DNA of 64,000 nt from Gymnothorax reevesii (GCA_029721435.1 CM056580.1:75107367-75171366); one strand, 5' to 3'. Counted from the first letter of the stretch, positions 12,641 through 49,799 are shown. The notes: generated by a model from the sequence alone, not told the origin. Numbers and translations are program-made.

Positions 12641-15600
12641 CCCAGACCTGCAATTGATCCCATTTTTGCCCAGTATCTTTATATTGCTGGAATTAGGAAC
12701 TCTGACCAGTTATGTAATGGTCCCTGAAAAGTGGGTATTGGTCCCTGAAAAACTGTTTCATACCGCAAGATGGGTAGATCACCTAGGGGAAAGTGGGCAC
12801 ACTCTCCCTCGTACATCAGTGGATTCTTGGCTACAGAGCAAGATATTGAGTTTGTAAGTATCCGAAGTGTCAGGTTTAGATTAGTGACGGGACACTATCG
12901 ACCTGAACAGCTAGTTCTTACCACTGATGTTGTGCTCGTCATTAAATTAATATAGCTAAATGTTGCTTCTCACGGTATGCGCCTATTATAAGCAGGGTCT
13001 TGAAGACCTCTGTGTATGGCGTTTTTGTTCCAAACAAAATCACACTTACTGAACTTGATCAACATCAGAATTTTTCTTAATTGGGGGCCTTTCATGTTAA
13101 CATGTACCATCATGAACACATTATGTCAGAAATAGCCACATGGACCATGAAGAATAAATGTTCCAAATCTTATGTGTCCTTATTTTGCTTTATTGTGAAT
13201 ATTTCTTTGCAAAGACTTGAGACAATGGTCTTGATCTTTCCTTATAAAATTAGAGGCTGTAGTGAATCTGTGGGCTCGTAATAATGTCACTTAACTTGTG
13301 ATACAAACAAAATGCAGGTTTGGTTCATTTTGATTTACTTTGTCTTGAATAAATAATGAAATGAAGTTGTGAGTTTTTTTAATATAGCACCTTTCTACTA
13401 CTAAATGTCACTTTTAACATGAAATGTGGAAATAAAAACCCGTAAACAAAGTGATACAAACTTTACATGAGAGTAAAAACAATTGAAAAAGACAAATTAA
13501 GAATGATAAATTAAGAATAAAATGGTATCATTGCGAAATAGAATGTTTAATACTAAAAGGGGAGAGGAAGAGAGAGAGTGCTGTCTCAAAGGTAGTTTTT
13601 AATTTGTGTTTTGAATTCAGAAATGGTGGAGTCTTGCCAATGAGTTCTAGAGTTTGGGAGGATTAACATTGAAATCCCAGCCACCAGTGCTTGGAGAGCC
13701 AAATATTCCAGACAATAAGTAAACTGGAAGCATGGGACCAGCAGCAGAGCTTGGACAATAGTTGCTGGTGTAAAGCCTTGCATGTTATTAAAAAACAATA
13801 TCAAAATCAACTTTACTGGAACTCATTGTACTGGAAGCCAATGAAGTATATAGAAAATGGTGGTAATGTGGAGTCTAGTGTGACTGAGGCCTCAAATAGC
13901 TGAAATATGGACATACTTTATCTTGGAAAAAATTTTCATGGGAGACCAGTTGTGAAAATTGCAGTATTTTTGACAGGGGCTGATGAAAGTGTATCCTGCG
14001 TCTTCTGGGGAGTGAATATGACAAAAGCAGGCTATGTTGCAGGATGAAAAAAAGCTGTTTTTTGCAGACAGTTCTAATGGTTTGACTGGGGCTCCATTAA
14101 GTCGACCTAAATACCAGAGATGAGAATATTAATAATCAAGTATTTTGGGACAAATCCTCAGCAATTCTGTTCTACCACCGTTAAACTCAACACCTGTGTT
14201 GTTTTGGAATCGGCTTTAATGGCTGTTATGCACTATGGGTTCTAGGGTTTGTGGGACCCCAAAGACTACTATGGGCTAAGTAAATTTTATCACTCATTTG
14301 ATCATTTTCTGTCTCTGATACAAACTGTTATTCAGGAGGTGGCTGGGCTGAAATGGAACTTGAATTTACGTTATTCTAAATGCAATCTGCAGAACAATGG
14401 AATCTACTTCATTGTTGATTTTATTGCTCATGTGCCCACACTGTTTAATTAGGAGCCCATTGATTCGCCTCATTCTTCAATATGATCGATTAAAACACGG
14501 AACAACAGCAATATAGCACTGAGGGACGTTGATTCCTCAATCCAAGCATTTCAGTAATTGAAACAATGTGGCATACAATGTTAAGTAATATTGTTGCATT
14601 CATTTAATGGTGAAGAGGACATCAGTAAGACTGGTGAAATATATTTATTGTACGAAAGTCATATAATTAAAAATATAAAACAATGCCTGAGTAAATTTGA
14701 AACTGGAAACAGAATTACAAAACATATGGCAGTAACAACTAGAATATTTTTGGTCAGCTTGCTCATACAATGCATGAGTCTTCATGCCAAATGAGGTTGT
14801 TCATTCGTAATAACTGTGAATTTTAAGTGATCGCAACCATAACTTTCTAAAACATGTGTATGTGTACGTACAAAAAATTAATCACCATCGTCATGTAACT
14901 CAAGCGCGTTTTCATGCCAAATGAGAATGGCAATGAAGTCCTTGATGACCCCTCATACCCTCGCACATGGTATTTAAAAGTACATCTGATAACCATGATA
15001 TCATTCAAATAGCCTTGTGTTACAGTAACTTGTGTCAGAGTTTATGATGACACTTACCGGCTCTTTACCTCATATTTGACTGGAACAACCGGATAACCTT
15101 TTAGTGTAAGTACCTGATTACTTTTATAATCCAGATTGATCTGTCTGATGCTGCGCGTGAAAGCAGTTAAACGCCGAGACGGGAGGCGGCAGTAGTTCGT
15201 AATCTAAGTGTATTGTCATATATCAGAAGAAAACAAGAAGGAGAATGTACTATTTGACGGGAAATAGCCGATGGAAATGGAAGTGCCAATCTGTCTGTGA
15301 CCATTTTTAAATAAACTTATGAGGAATAATGGAATGAACACCGTTGTGTATGATTAAGACGATAACTACCATATCTGATTGGTGAGAACACGTTGATCAT
15401 TCATTCATTTAAGGTTTCCTAATTAGCTATCTATATATCCAGCGAGCAATAGGCTTGATGTAGTGTCAGCCTACACCCTCTCAGCTGAGGTCTTGGGAGT
15501 TCGCACAATCTTAGGAATGGAAGCTTGTCAGTTAGACGTAATGAATCTCTGTTTTGTGAAATAAACGAAATATACTTGGTGAATGGTGACATTTTAATTT

Positions 15601-17340
15601 GTGTGCCCGTTTTTTGCTTTATTATCCTTCTGGATGAGCGACGAAATCCACACGGATGTCTGTCGAATAGTGGCAAGTCAGATGCTAGCTGCTATCTTGA
15701 CAGTTCTGTGTCTTGACATATCATGCGAAGGGAGTGAAACGGTCAGTCCTTGGGGTTTTAAGGCCTGGATTTTATGTGAGCGATGAAAGTATGTCGCTAA
15801 CCTAGCCTACGTTATAATTTAATTAATCATCTTCTTCTTTGAGTTTCTGAGGCAGTAATTCATTATTCATGTACGTTAGCTTTCATGCCGCCCAGCTGAT
15901 TTAGCCATGCTCTTTGAGGCGCACATTCCTGGTAAATAAGTCCCGCGACAAAATGTCTTGAGAGCTTTATTCGCATCAGCCTATAGTAAAACAGGTTACA
16001 CAGATGAGCAAGGTGATGATTGCCTGGTAGCTTTCTCTTGTGGTGTATTTGGCAACTAGTCACACGAAAAACACTCACAATTGAAACTCATTCGGAATGA
16101 GGACGACTCATTTACTCTCTGGATTGACAGGGTTTTGTGGAGGACCTCGGTCGGTTCATCATTGCAAACATGCTTTTAGGAATAAACAGACGTGCAAGTG
16201 CGCTCTAAGCGTAACACTGCTGATGAGTTTCTTCCTCTCGCTTCGCATCTTGGTGCTCACTCATGGATGCCTTTGTGATTGATGAATTGAAAGTGTTTTG
16301 TATAAATTCCTCAGCCGTGGTGCGAGGAACTGAGACATCTCTGCCGAATATCCCAGCATAGATCTGCCGGAATTCTGAGAGATCTTACGACGGCCTAAAT
16401 ATTTTCAACACCTCGAGCAGAGTGTGTCGCTGGTCTGCAGCTGGTTAAAACTGATCAGTTGCCCGACCAGAGTGGTCAGAGCTGGCATAAGTTGGTGTCA
16501 GCTAGTGAATGACTGGTTGGCCAGCTAAAACTGTCAGGGACACTGTTTAAACCCGCTCGACAAGCATAGGCTGGTTTAAGTTGGAATTTTCAGCTAGGAT
16601 TGTGACTGTTGGATGCGAGAAAATCGTGGGCAGCGATTTAATTAAGATCGCCTCGCTAAGGTAAATTACTTAAAATGATATTATCTTGGTGGGATGTTGA
16701 ATTTTTATTTTTTGTCTAATCAGAGGAATGCCATTAGTAAACTGAACATGGCACGCAGACGATAAGTTAACTGTAGATAATCACAGCAATAAACTGGCTC
16801 AGTAGGTTGTGATATTTTTTTTTTTTGTAGTGAACTTCATTTAACTGTTTCGGATGTATTATGAAGTCCATCATATCTTATCATGTTTAATGTTATTCAT
16901 TGTGTTATAATTCAAATTGGGATGTCTGAAACATCTCTAATCGTTTCACTTGTAAGGGAATGTAATGTCAATTCCTGCTAATGTAATGAAAATCAAAATA
17001 TACCAACCAACTCCATATTTTACAGATACAGACGAATTATTTAAAATGAGTGAAGCTTAGCTCCTCAATCGACCAGAAAGTCCCATGTTAAAATTTGTGA
17101 GTATAGGATTCTGATGGCTTTGAGTCGCACTGTACCTTTGACCACCTGCAGGCACCCCTTTTATAATGCTATTGTCACTGGAGTTTAGGGATGAGGGATG
17201 TTATCACTTTGGTTTACAGCCATAGGCTCTGTGTACACATTTCCTAATGAAGTATTGTCATTAGTGTTTGTTTAACAGGATCTGGAAGATTATCTGCTTG
17301 TATTTCTCTGTGGATGTATCACTACTGTTTTTCTATCTCT
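12641..17340. other. Intergenic region upstream of the dynamin-like gene
   Basis: No coding similarity. About 13560-13920 resembles the non-coding tail of a fish LINE (ttctagagtttgggaggatt; ctggaagccaatgaagtata), weakly. The 14.1-17.3 kb part should contain the promoter and untranslated first exon of the dynamin-like gene, but I could not identify them. Confidence 0.4.
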
Positions 17341-17344
17341 TCAG

Positions 17345-17391
17345 CTGTCACCATACTGGGCTCACGCAGTGCTCATTTCTGCTGAGCTGGG
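17345..17391 (+). other. dnm1l: Probable 5' UTR part of dynamin-1-like exon 1
   Basis: A pyrimidine tract ending tctcttcag at 17344 is a good acceptor 47 nt before the start codon. This implies an untranslated first exon upstream. I could not place that exon or a promoter in 14-17 kb. Confidence 0.45.
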
Positions 17392-41580
<24,189 letters not shown>

Positions 41581-41660
41581 CCGGACTCCAGCCTGGGAGG
41601 AGACCGCCATGCCCTCGCAGACACGTTCCGCAGTGTGTTTGTGCCTGCTTGGGCGCGTGC

Positions 41661-41718
41661 TTGTGTGTGTGTATGTGTGTGTGCGTGGGAAATTGTGTGT
41701 GTGTGTGTGTGTGTGTGT
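41661..41718 (+). repeat. (TG)n microsatellite in the 3' UTR of the dynamin-like gene
   Basis: An interrupted TG/GT run, 80-140 nt after the stop codon, so it should be transcribed. A looser GT-rich patch also lies in intron 14 at about 40330-40450. Confidence 0.85.
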
Positions 41719-42404
41719 GGGTGAGAGATGATGTACGCATGAAAGGGTGTCCAATCTCACAATGACTGCCATCCCACCTGCCCACACACTTCCAGCTGTC
41801 CGGTTTGTGGGCCAGGCTTTTTTGAGTTTGATATTCCGCTGTCCAAGGAAATTTGGGCGGTGGAAATGTTCTTCTCTGGTTTGAGAGCTCTGATTCATTT
41901 TGTCCTTTGAGAGTCACCTCATCTCACAGGGTTGCTCAGGGTCAAAGCATTAAGGCAAAGATGATCCTGCCATCACTGAGAAATCAGGCACTAACACATT
42001 CCATCATCATGAGTCTGTGCTTATCGCAGCACCATCGAAGTTCAATATCACGTCTGGCCATGGCAGGCTAGCTGTACTTGTCACATTTCGCAATCAATAG
42101 TCCCATTCACAGGCCAGTGCAAAGTATTGTGATGGGCTGCCAGCTTAATGTATCAAGATACTGATTAAAATCTGGGAAAGCGGTATAAGCAAAACTCCTC
42201 TTTTACTGCTGCGGCAAAACCAAATGATGAAATATTTTATATGGACTATTTTAATTCCAAATGATATTTAAATTAGCATGCAGCATGTTGTCATAGTGAA
42301 GGAAAGCACATCAATATTTGAAAGTTTTTCTTAACCTGCATCCTGATCTAAACTTGCATCAACCTTCCACTATTACTGGACTATTCGTGGTATATTTTTC
42401 TATG

Positions 42405-42410
42405 AATAAA
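42405..42410 (+). terminator. Candidate polyadenylation signal of the dynamin-like gene
   Basis: AATAAA followed within about 10-25 nt by a T/G-rich stretch (ggttgttatattgttatg). It is a clear AATAAA with a good downstream element after the stop codon at 41580, giving a 3' UTR of about 850 nt. Alternative sites further downstream are not excluded. Confidence 0.5.
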
Positions 42411-42430
42411 GGTTGTTATATTGTTATGTT

Positions 42431-44129
42431 ATTTGAGTGCTTTGCCAAGCACAACAAAATTACAAGGTCTTGGCAATATTCTATGTAAAAATTGGAACTA
42501 GGTGATACATGATGTCTGATGCATTTTCTTTTATTGGGATTGATATCCATGCGATAACAACTTTCCCTTTTCTCTTGTGCCCCTTGATAACCTTGATTCT
42601 TTCGAGAGGAAATAACTTGTATGAAGTGAAGCATGAAGCATTCATTGCTTAATATAACGGGCAGCTACTATAATTAAGTTTTATCTAGCTTATAATATAA
42701 TGTTTAACAGAGTTGTGGGCTCATGCTCCACAGTATAATTCAGAAGAGCTTATGAACAACCCCATGGAAATAGGAACTGTACTGTTTGCGAAGTGTCTTT
42801 GTTGAATTAGCCTTCAAAGTAGATGGTACAAATGGAACAAAACGCCAGGGGAATAGGATCAATGTCCTAAACGTAGATTGGAAGAAGTTTGTGAGATCTG
42901 AGATGTGGTACAAGGAATTAGGTCATTTGGGCCTTTTTTGTTTCTTGCAAAGCTATTCCCTGTGAGGGTGAACGGAGGTTCAGAGCGCCTGGATCATGCT
43001 TTTTAACTTTGTTTCCCATGAGCCTTTCTTTGAACTGTCACACAGCATTTTGTCAAAAAAAAAAAAAAAAACTTGCTCCAGGTGCCTCAGGGAGACAATG
43101 GGAAGCCCAGTATGATGAGGTCACTCGCCCACATGGGCCAGGGAGCCTTTGTGCCGAGTCCTTCTAAACGTAGAGAAATCCTTCAGTTTGTGCACTTAAA
43201 TATATGTTTGCATATATAGCTGTCTGTCCCATTATAATTGTTGATCCCCAAGAATGTTCTTTGTCTCAAACTTAGCCTTTCATTGACTTAGTGAATATTT
43301 TCACTTGTAATAATGTGCTGGAAATGAGATGGTTGTATCTAAAGGTTGGTTTGCTGGATGCATTACCATAGTGCTGTAACATCCATGAGATGGTACATAA
43401 TTTATATTCACCCCATATACCTTACATGTTCTATAAGCCAAAATACATTTAAATGGCCAGTTTTGTGTGTTTTTAATTGTGCCAGTGGTTAGAGCTTGCT
43501 GAAGAGACTGACCCTTAAATGAGGGACCATGTCAGATGCACTGCCTTGAGTGTAGCTGGGAGGACTGCACAGGCCAGTCTGTATTTATGTAGGTGTGACT
43601 GAGTATGCATTTTTGTATTGTGATTTTGTTATAAATTAAATGCCTGAAAGTTCTTGCCTGCCAATTTTTGTGGTACTCTTTGGTGTAAAAATTTTGTCCT
43701 GATAGTAACAATTTGAGGAAACCATTAAAACCATGTTAAAGCGCACCCTGTCATGTCTTGCTTCAAATTCCATTTCAAGACAAGTTGAAAGATTATATGC
43801 TAGTATTGATAAGTAAGTTGCATATTTTTTTAAGGGCCATTTTTATCAGCTAAGATGTTTAGCTATGGCTAATACTTGCTCTCTTAACAATTTAAAAATT
43901 ATAATCTACTCATTTAATACTTTTACTTCATATTATTGCCATTCTGTACTTGGATTTCAAACAGTCAATTCAGTCCCGCTTGTTGCTCGTGTGAAATGCT
44001 GCCACTTGGCTTCTGGCACCAACCAAGAAATTTGAGCTCATTACCCCAGTTTTATCCTGTCTGCGCTGGCTTCATAATTTAGGATGGATCAGGGATGATT
44101 TAAAAATGCTACTTTTTGTTTACCAAGCA
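42431..44129. other. Intergenic, no gene recognised
   Basis: An A-run lies at about 43055-43071. No coding similarity or complete repeat was recognised. Confidence 0.5.
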
Positions 44130-44133
44130 TTAA

Positions 44134-44354
44134 CCCTCTCCAGGCTCATGATGCAAATTTGCAACAATAAATAAATTGATGACTGATTATAAAATATAAA
44201 GACCACATGGGAAATGGTTTGATGAAGTTACCCTTCCAGCTCAGTATTGCAAAAATACAATGTTATTCTACCTGCAGCCACTAGTGTATGAGAGCTATTC
44301 TACAGGAATGCAAGATTTTTCATATCTCAAAATAATTAATTGGGCTGGAGAGGG
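44134..44354. mobile_element. piggyBac-type MITE, 221 bp, with TTAA target duplication
   Basis: Ends are ccctctccag at 44134 and ctggagaggg ending at 44354, perfect inverted copies, flanked on both sides by TTAA (44130-44133 and 44355-44358). TTAA targets and CCC-starting ends are the hallmark of piggyBac elements. There is no coding capacity. Confidence 0.85.
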
Positions 44355-44499
44355 TTAAAGGCTGTATCAGCGATTCTGAGCCAAAACATAATTTGTCACG
44401 TACAGGAGATTTTTCCTCACAAACTGTTAGCTGCTCCTCTCATGAGTGGGTGGTGAAAAACTCCGGTCTCTGTAGGCCACCTAAGCCAGGTAGACACTG

Positions 44500-44850
44500 A
44501 TAAAGATACACAAACTTATGGGGACCTACCCGCTTCCCAACGAATCGGAGGGCAGGAGTGGGTCTTCTGCACCAGTTTCGTGCTCATTCTCGACAAGTGG
44601 GTGGGACTGAGCAACGAAAAGAAATGGCTGTAGCACTACCGAGGCGGCTGAGTGAAGCATGGTCGAAGCTAAACCGAAAAAAAAAAAAAAAAACGCTCAA
44701 AGGAGTGCATGTTGAGGAAAAAGGAATGCGATCGCAGCTATGCAAAGTCCCAAATAAACATAGGGATAGCATACCAACATTGGAGAGAATTCTGGAAGTT
44801 GAATGGTGTTAATTCAGACGAGCAGGTCGCCTTTTTTCTACTAGAGGTGA
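44500..44850 (+). pseudogene. Possible first-exon remnant of a fish transposon-associated gene
   Basis: In the + frame after the A17 run (about 44680), the peptide ECDRSYAKSQINIGIAYQHW then REFWKLNGVNSDEQVAFFLL ends at a donor-like CTAGAG|gtgagt (about 44846). I recognise this INIGxAxxxWRExxxxNGxxSDEQVAFFLLE pattern only as a motif frequent in uncharacterised fish repeat-associated proteins. Function unknown. No continuation exon was found. Confidence 0.35.
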
Positions 44851-46930
44851 GTAGAGCTGGTGCTAACTTGGCTGGATGTGAATTGTAAACTGTGATCCCA
44901 AGCAAAATTGAGGGAAGCTCGTGTATTGTTTTTGTAAGGCTATCTTGCATGGATCATGCTGGTCAGAATGAATCAAACAGTAAAGAAATCGATATTTCCT
45001 ATTTGGAGCGAGTTAGCAACCTTTGATAACTCTCGGTTTGGCAAGCTAGTAAGTTTGCCAATTATGTCTGATCAAACCAGAGTTTGTGTTTGTGTAATAA
45101 CATTTTTTCTCTGGTTAGTACTCAGAGTTGAAATTCGTCGAAGAATGTATAACCGCGTGATAAGTTTAGCTAAACGTGGTGATCTATGTGACGTTGTTAA
45201 TACTCATTTTGTAATGCCGAGCTAAGATACTTGTCAGATACCTTGTTGTAGCTAGCGCTAATGGTGTAAATTTATCGTCTGGCAATGGTCGTCATTGTTG
45301 CTACCGGGAGTTTATAACAATGAGCTGTACACAGCCATTTACCCAGCTGAGTGGGCCATTCTTAAGCTGTTTTCACACCGGACGCGAAACAATTTTTTTG
45401 TGCAACAGATTACCTTCAAAATCGATGCAAAGTTGCGAAGTTTCACTTTAAGAAAAGCGCCTTCTTGTTCCAAGCTTCTGAAGGGGAGGGGCAAGCGGCT
45501 CTGTTGTGTTTCAACTGTCAGCAATAGTGACGTTATATTGCTGATACAGCCTTTAAATGGACTGGCACTGAAATACTTTCCAACTGTCTATCCCTTATGT
45601 CCCAGCCAGAGCATTATGCTCCACCGATAAATTGTTTGTTTCCAGAGCACGTCTAAAGACCATAGTTGATTTGGCCTTGTCAACTGAAGGCCCTTTATTA
45701 TGGAATGGGTTGCTAGTGGATGTCAGATCTACCCTAATATTGTGCTTTTAAATAAATATCTTTGGTTAAACATATTTGGTTACTTTGACTTTTAAATGAG
45801 TGTTCTAAATTTCAGGCGACTTTTTTCTGATACATTGGTTTTAAAGATATACGGTGTAGGATTAGTCCATTCCTGCATATAAACACGACATTCAAAGTTG
45901 GCCCCTCCTCTCCAGCTCAGCCACACCAGAATTGTATGCCCCCTGGCTGTAATTCAAGCTCTGTCCCCAACAAGATACACGCTGTCATTCTGTGCAAAAA
46001 TTATTTGGCTTGGGCCAATGTAATTTTGTTTGTTAGCTCAAAATTGCTCTGTATTGTGGTTCTATACCAGCGCTGTAACGTTCATAAGAAATGTTCTGTA
46101 AGAACATTGCTTTAACAGTTCTTTAACGTTATAAAAGATGCCCTGCCAACAGTAATGTTAGCTATAGTCAGGTACCAACTGATTACAGAAACTAGCCCTG
46201 AACCTCAAACAATGAACTTACGAGCTACGTTGGTTCGGAACTACCACGACCAGCATTGCTTGTGTGTTTGACAGGAAATGTTTTAAGATCAAATTCAGTG
46301 CAACAAAACTCAAGAGTTATTTTCTGAAAATGTAAGGTTATTTGCATCTCTTCATAGTAGGACTTGGTGTGTACGTATACTACTTGTTCGTGACATTGCA
46401 TGGCTGCCTAGCTACTATTTTTGGGATGGTATATTTGCTGTAATGGAAAAATAGTTTCTTTTAGCAAGCTAACTTAGCTAACCTCCAACACCTAGCTGTT
46501 CATCAGAAAACAGACCAATCGCGATTTGCTCTTAATCCCCATAATCTCATTTAATGCTTGCAAGCAGGTGAAAACTTACCCCAGATTTTCTCTCGTTTTG
46601 GAACTGTCTTTTTCCGCTTGGCATTTTGTATTGGTATGTTTCCTTTTATCTGCACTGTCCATCATTTTCTCAGCTTCATCTTGGGCATTTGGCTCACCAG
46701 GCTTACCTGGAGTCCTGTCCTCACAGTGGTTATTTGCTGGGGGTACACATCTATTGCTCAAAGGTTTATGTCCGGAAATGTTCTGTACAAAGTAAAATAA
46801 GAAACTAGCAGCAGATGGCAGGGTCACTGGAGATAGGGAGACCACAACACACTTGCTAAAAACTAAAAAACCTACATGCACATGCATCAAAGGGTTAAGT
46901 GATGTTTGACAGGGATTATTTTATGGGTCT
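44851..46930. other. Intergenic, no gene recognised
   Basis: Repeated taagctagctt-type motifs and short random frames only. The stretch 46500-46900 is low in stops on several frames but matches nothing I know. Confidence 0.4.
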
Positions 46931-46994
46931 ATATATATACTGTGTTGTGAAAAAGTATTTGCCCCTTCCTGATTTCTTTTTTGCATATTTGTCA

Positions 46995-47318
46995 CACTAA
47001 ATCAGGGATGGGCAACTCCGGTCCTGGAGGGCCGGTGAATGCTGGTTTTTATTTCTATCAATTACCCTGACTAATTGAGTTAATTGCTTGCATTCACAAA
47101 TATAGATTTGTGCAAAGGTTTGATCAAAGAAAAATGTTTTATGTAGGGAGACAAGACCAGTCTTTCGTGGTCATTCATGATGATTTAAAGAAATGCGCTA
47201 TAAATGTCAGATTTCCTGAATTGTTTGGCTAATGCAGATAATCAACTAATTTAAGCCCAGAAGTTGGTGTGAAAACCAGGGACAGATACGGCCCTCGTTG
47301 CCCATCCCTGCACTAAAT
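46995..47318. mobile_element. hAT-type MITE (308 bp) with perfect 8-bp target duplication
   Basis: The element 47003-47310 begins cagggatgggcaac and ends gttgcccatccctg. It is bounded by cactaaat at 46995-47002 and again at 47311-47318. An 8-bp duplication and CAG...CTG ends fit hAT. It landed in the terminal region of a Tc1 element. Confidence 0.92.
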
Positions 47319-47918
47319 GTTTCAGATCATCAAACAATTTTTAAAATTGGACAAAGATAACCCGAGTACATACAAAATGTATTTTTTAAATGATGATTTC
47401 ATTTATTGAGGGAAAAAGCTATCCAAACCTACCTGGCCCTATGTGAAAAAGTAATTGCCCCCTAAACCTAATGACTGGTTGTGCCACCCTTGGTGGCAAC
47501 AACTGCAATCAAGTGTTTGCGATAAATGGCAATGAGTCTTTTGTTGTGGAATCATTTTGGGCCACTCTTCTTTGCAAAATTGTTTTAATTGAGCCACATT
47601 GGAGGATTTCCAGGCATAAATGGCCTCTTTAAGGTCATTCCACAGCATCTCAATCAGATTTAAATATTCTACTTTGACTATCTGCTCCAAAACCATTTCC
47701 TTATTTTAAGCCATTTAGAGGTGGACTTGCTGGTGTGTTTCGGATCATTGTCCTGCTGCATAACTCAGGTGCGCTTGAGCTTGAGGTCACTGATGGTCGA
47801 ACATTCTCCTTCAGGATTTTCTGGTAGATAGCAGAAATCATAGTTCGGTGAGTTTCAATTACGGTGAGTCGTCCAGGTCTTTAAGCAGCTAAGCAGCCCC
47901 AGATCATTATACTACCAC

Positions 47919-48460
47919 CACCATGTTTGACTGTTATTATAATGTTCTTTTTATACCCCCGCCTCGAATGAGCAGGTGGCGTTATGTCAACGCCCCTTCC
48001 ATCCTTCTGTCTGGGCGTGTGGCCGTAAAATTCTCGTTTCCACGCAATAACTAAATAACGCCTCATCCGATCTTTGTAATTTCTAGGTGGTTTATTGCGG
48101 GTGAATAAAGGAAGGTTCCTTTCAAAAAACCACCCCCCATACACCATCAAGAAATGAGATGGATCTGACAAGGCGTTTTTTAGTTATTGTGTGGAAACTA
48201 AAATCAAGATGGCTGCCGTAGCGGCCATATAAGATATTGCACGTCGCTGGTTTTTGAATGGAACCTTCCTCTACCCACCCCCCACACACCACCTAGAAAT
48301 GAGATGGATCGGACGAGGCATTCTTTAGTTATTGCGTGGAAACGGGAATTTTACGGCCGCATGCCCAGGGGGACGGATGGAAGTGGCATTGACATTATGC
48401 TCCCTGCTCAATCGAGGTGGGAGCATAAAAAGAACATCACACTAACAGTCAAACATGGTG
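47919..48460. repeat. Large inverted duplication (palindrome) inside the Tc1 element
   Basis: Left arm from 47919 (caccatgtttgactgtta, gttctttttat, gtaaaattctcgtttccacg) is inverted in the right arm ending 48460 (aacagtcaaacatggtg, ataaaaagaac, cgtggaaacgggaattttac). Arms are about 190 bp. The symmetry takes in the flanking Tc1 sequence as well as the inserted repeat, so it is not simply a transposon with its own ends. Confidence 0.75.
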
Positions 48461-48497
48461 TGTGTGTATGAACAGATATACAGTATATATATAAAAT

Positions 48498-49499
48498 CAG
48501 TGGCGGCTGGTGAACTGGCGATTGGGGAGGCTCAAACACTCCCTTAAAATGAATAATTGGTCACAACCTGTTTTCAATCATTCATTTAAATTACCATTAC
48601 AGAAAATCCGATAACTCAACATTATCAGGTGTGGCCAGTTATCATTTATAACGCATACTGATTATGACTTTGGACTTCTCACGCTTTTCTTTATTCAGGG
48701 ATTCAGGGACTGCTCGGACTACTGATACCTTCAAGTTCTCTCTGGCCTTCAACGTGAGTTGCACTTAGGCACTTGGCTCAATTTATTTATTGTTCGTTTT
48801 GACTAGTATGTTTTATTTTGAATATTGTGTTTTTTATTTTACACTGTAAAGCACTTTGGTGAACTGTTGTTGTTTTTAAACATGCTATATAAATAAATTT
48901 GAACTTGAATTTGAATTGGAAGTAATGCATGTGTTTCATAATTGTTTAAATCAGGGGTGTCAAACTGACCCATAAAAGGGCCAAGGGGCTGAAGGTTTTC
49001 ACTGCAACAATGGTGAAGCACACCTGATACAACTAATCAGTTGTGCAGGCCTAGATCCGTTGATTAAATCAGTGGTTTCAGGTGAGCTTCTGCTTGGTAG
49101 GATTGAAAATTTGCAGCCTCTTGGCCCTTTTACAGGTCAGTTTGACACCCCTGGTTTAAATGACATAAGATCATTAAAAACGCCTTTATGCAATTCCATC
49201 GCTTCCAACTCCTCCAGTACACAGGGACTTCAATTCCGTCCGAGAATCTCTTACATTTGCAACTGAATAATTGCTGACTACAGCAGAGAAACATAAATAT
49301 GCCACTTACACCGACACTGAATGCGTGAGAGTTGATAGGTATGCATTATAAATGAAAAATGGCCACACCTGATAATGTTGAGAGTTTTCGGAGTTTCTGT
49401 AAAGGTAATATAAATGAATGATTGAAAAAAGGTGGTGACAAATCAATTTTAAGGGATTGTTTTGAGCTTCCCCTATCGCCAGTTCACCAGCCGCCACTG
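48498..49499. mobile_element. Non-autonomous DNA transposon with about 150-bp terminal inverted repeats
   Basis: Left end cagtggcggctggtgaactg at 48498 is inverted as cagttcaccagccgccactg ending 49499. The symmetry runs inward through atcaggtgtggcca/tggccacacctgat. No transposase was seen. A clean 8-bp target duplication is not visible, though CAGTGG ends recall hAT elements. A smaller MITE is nested inside it. Confidence 0.8.
48944..49161. mobile_element. hAT-type MITE (202 bp) with perfect 8-bp target duplication, nested
   Basis: The element 48952-49153 starts caggggtgtcaaactgacc and ends ggtcagtttgacacccctg, an exact inverse. The duplication gtttaaat lies at 48944-48951 and 49154-49161. 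It inserted into the larger element at 48498-49499, so it is the younger of the two. Confidence 0.93.
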
Positions 49500-49504
49500 A
49501 CATA

Positions 49505-49790
49505 CACTCAACAAAAATATAAACGCAACACTTTTGTTTTTGCTCCCATTTGTCATGAGATGGACTCAAAGATCTAAAATTCATTCCAGATGCACAATAT
49601 TACCATTTCTCTCAAACATTGTTCACAAATCTGTCTAAATGTGTGATAGTGAGCACTTTTGCTTTGCTGAGACAATCCATCCCACCTCACGGGTGTGCCA
49701 CATCAAGATGCTCATCAGAAACCATGATTAGTGCACAGGTGTACCTTAGACTGTCCACAATAAAAGGCCACTCTGAAATGTGCAGTTAAG
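49505..49790. mobile_element. Tc1-like terminal fragment
   Basis: caacaaaaatataaacgcaa and acacttttgtttttgctccc are the well-known terminal sequence of a fish Tc1 subfamily. About 285 bp remain (to ccactctgaaatgtgcag); no transposase coding part follows. Confidence 0.65.
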
Positions 49791-49799
49791 TGTTATGTA

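Larger units (their letters stand above)
46940..48470 (-). pseudogene. Tc1-like element on the minus strand, interrupted
   Basis: One end (gtgaaaaagtatttgcccc at about 46948) and the internal gtgaaaaagtaattgccccc (about 47442) are typical of a widespread fish Tc1 subfamily. Minus-strand peptide at 47439-47696 contains LNLIEMLWNDLKEAIYAW and QLKQFCKEEWPKM, the region of the third catalytic acidic residue and C-terminus. A hAT MITE (47003-47310) and a large palindrome (47919-48460) interrupt it. Confidence 0.75.

Noticed and set aside
48498..49499. 8-bp hAT target duplication for the large inverted-repeat element
   Set aside because: The flanks tataaaat and acatacac do not match, so superfamily is left open even though the ends look hAT-like.
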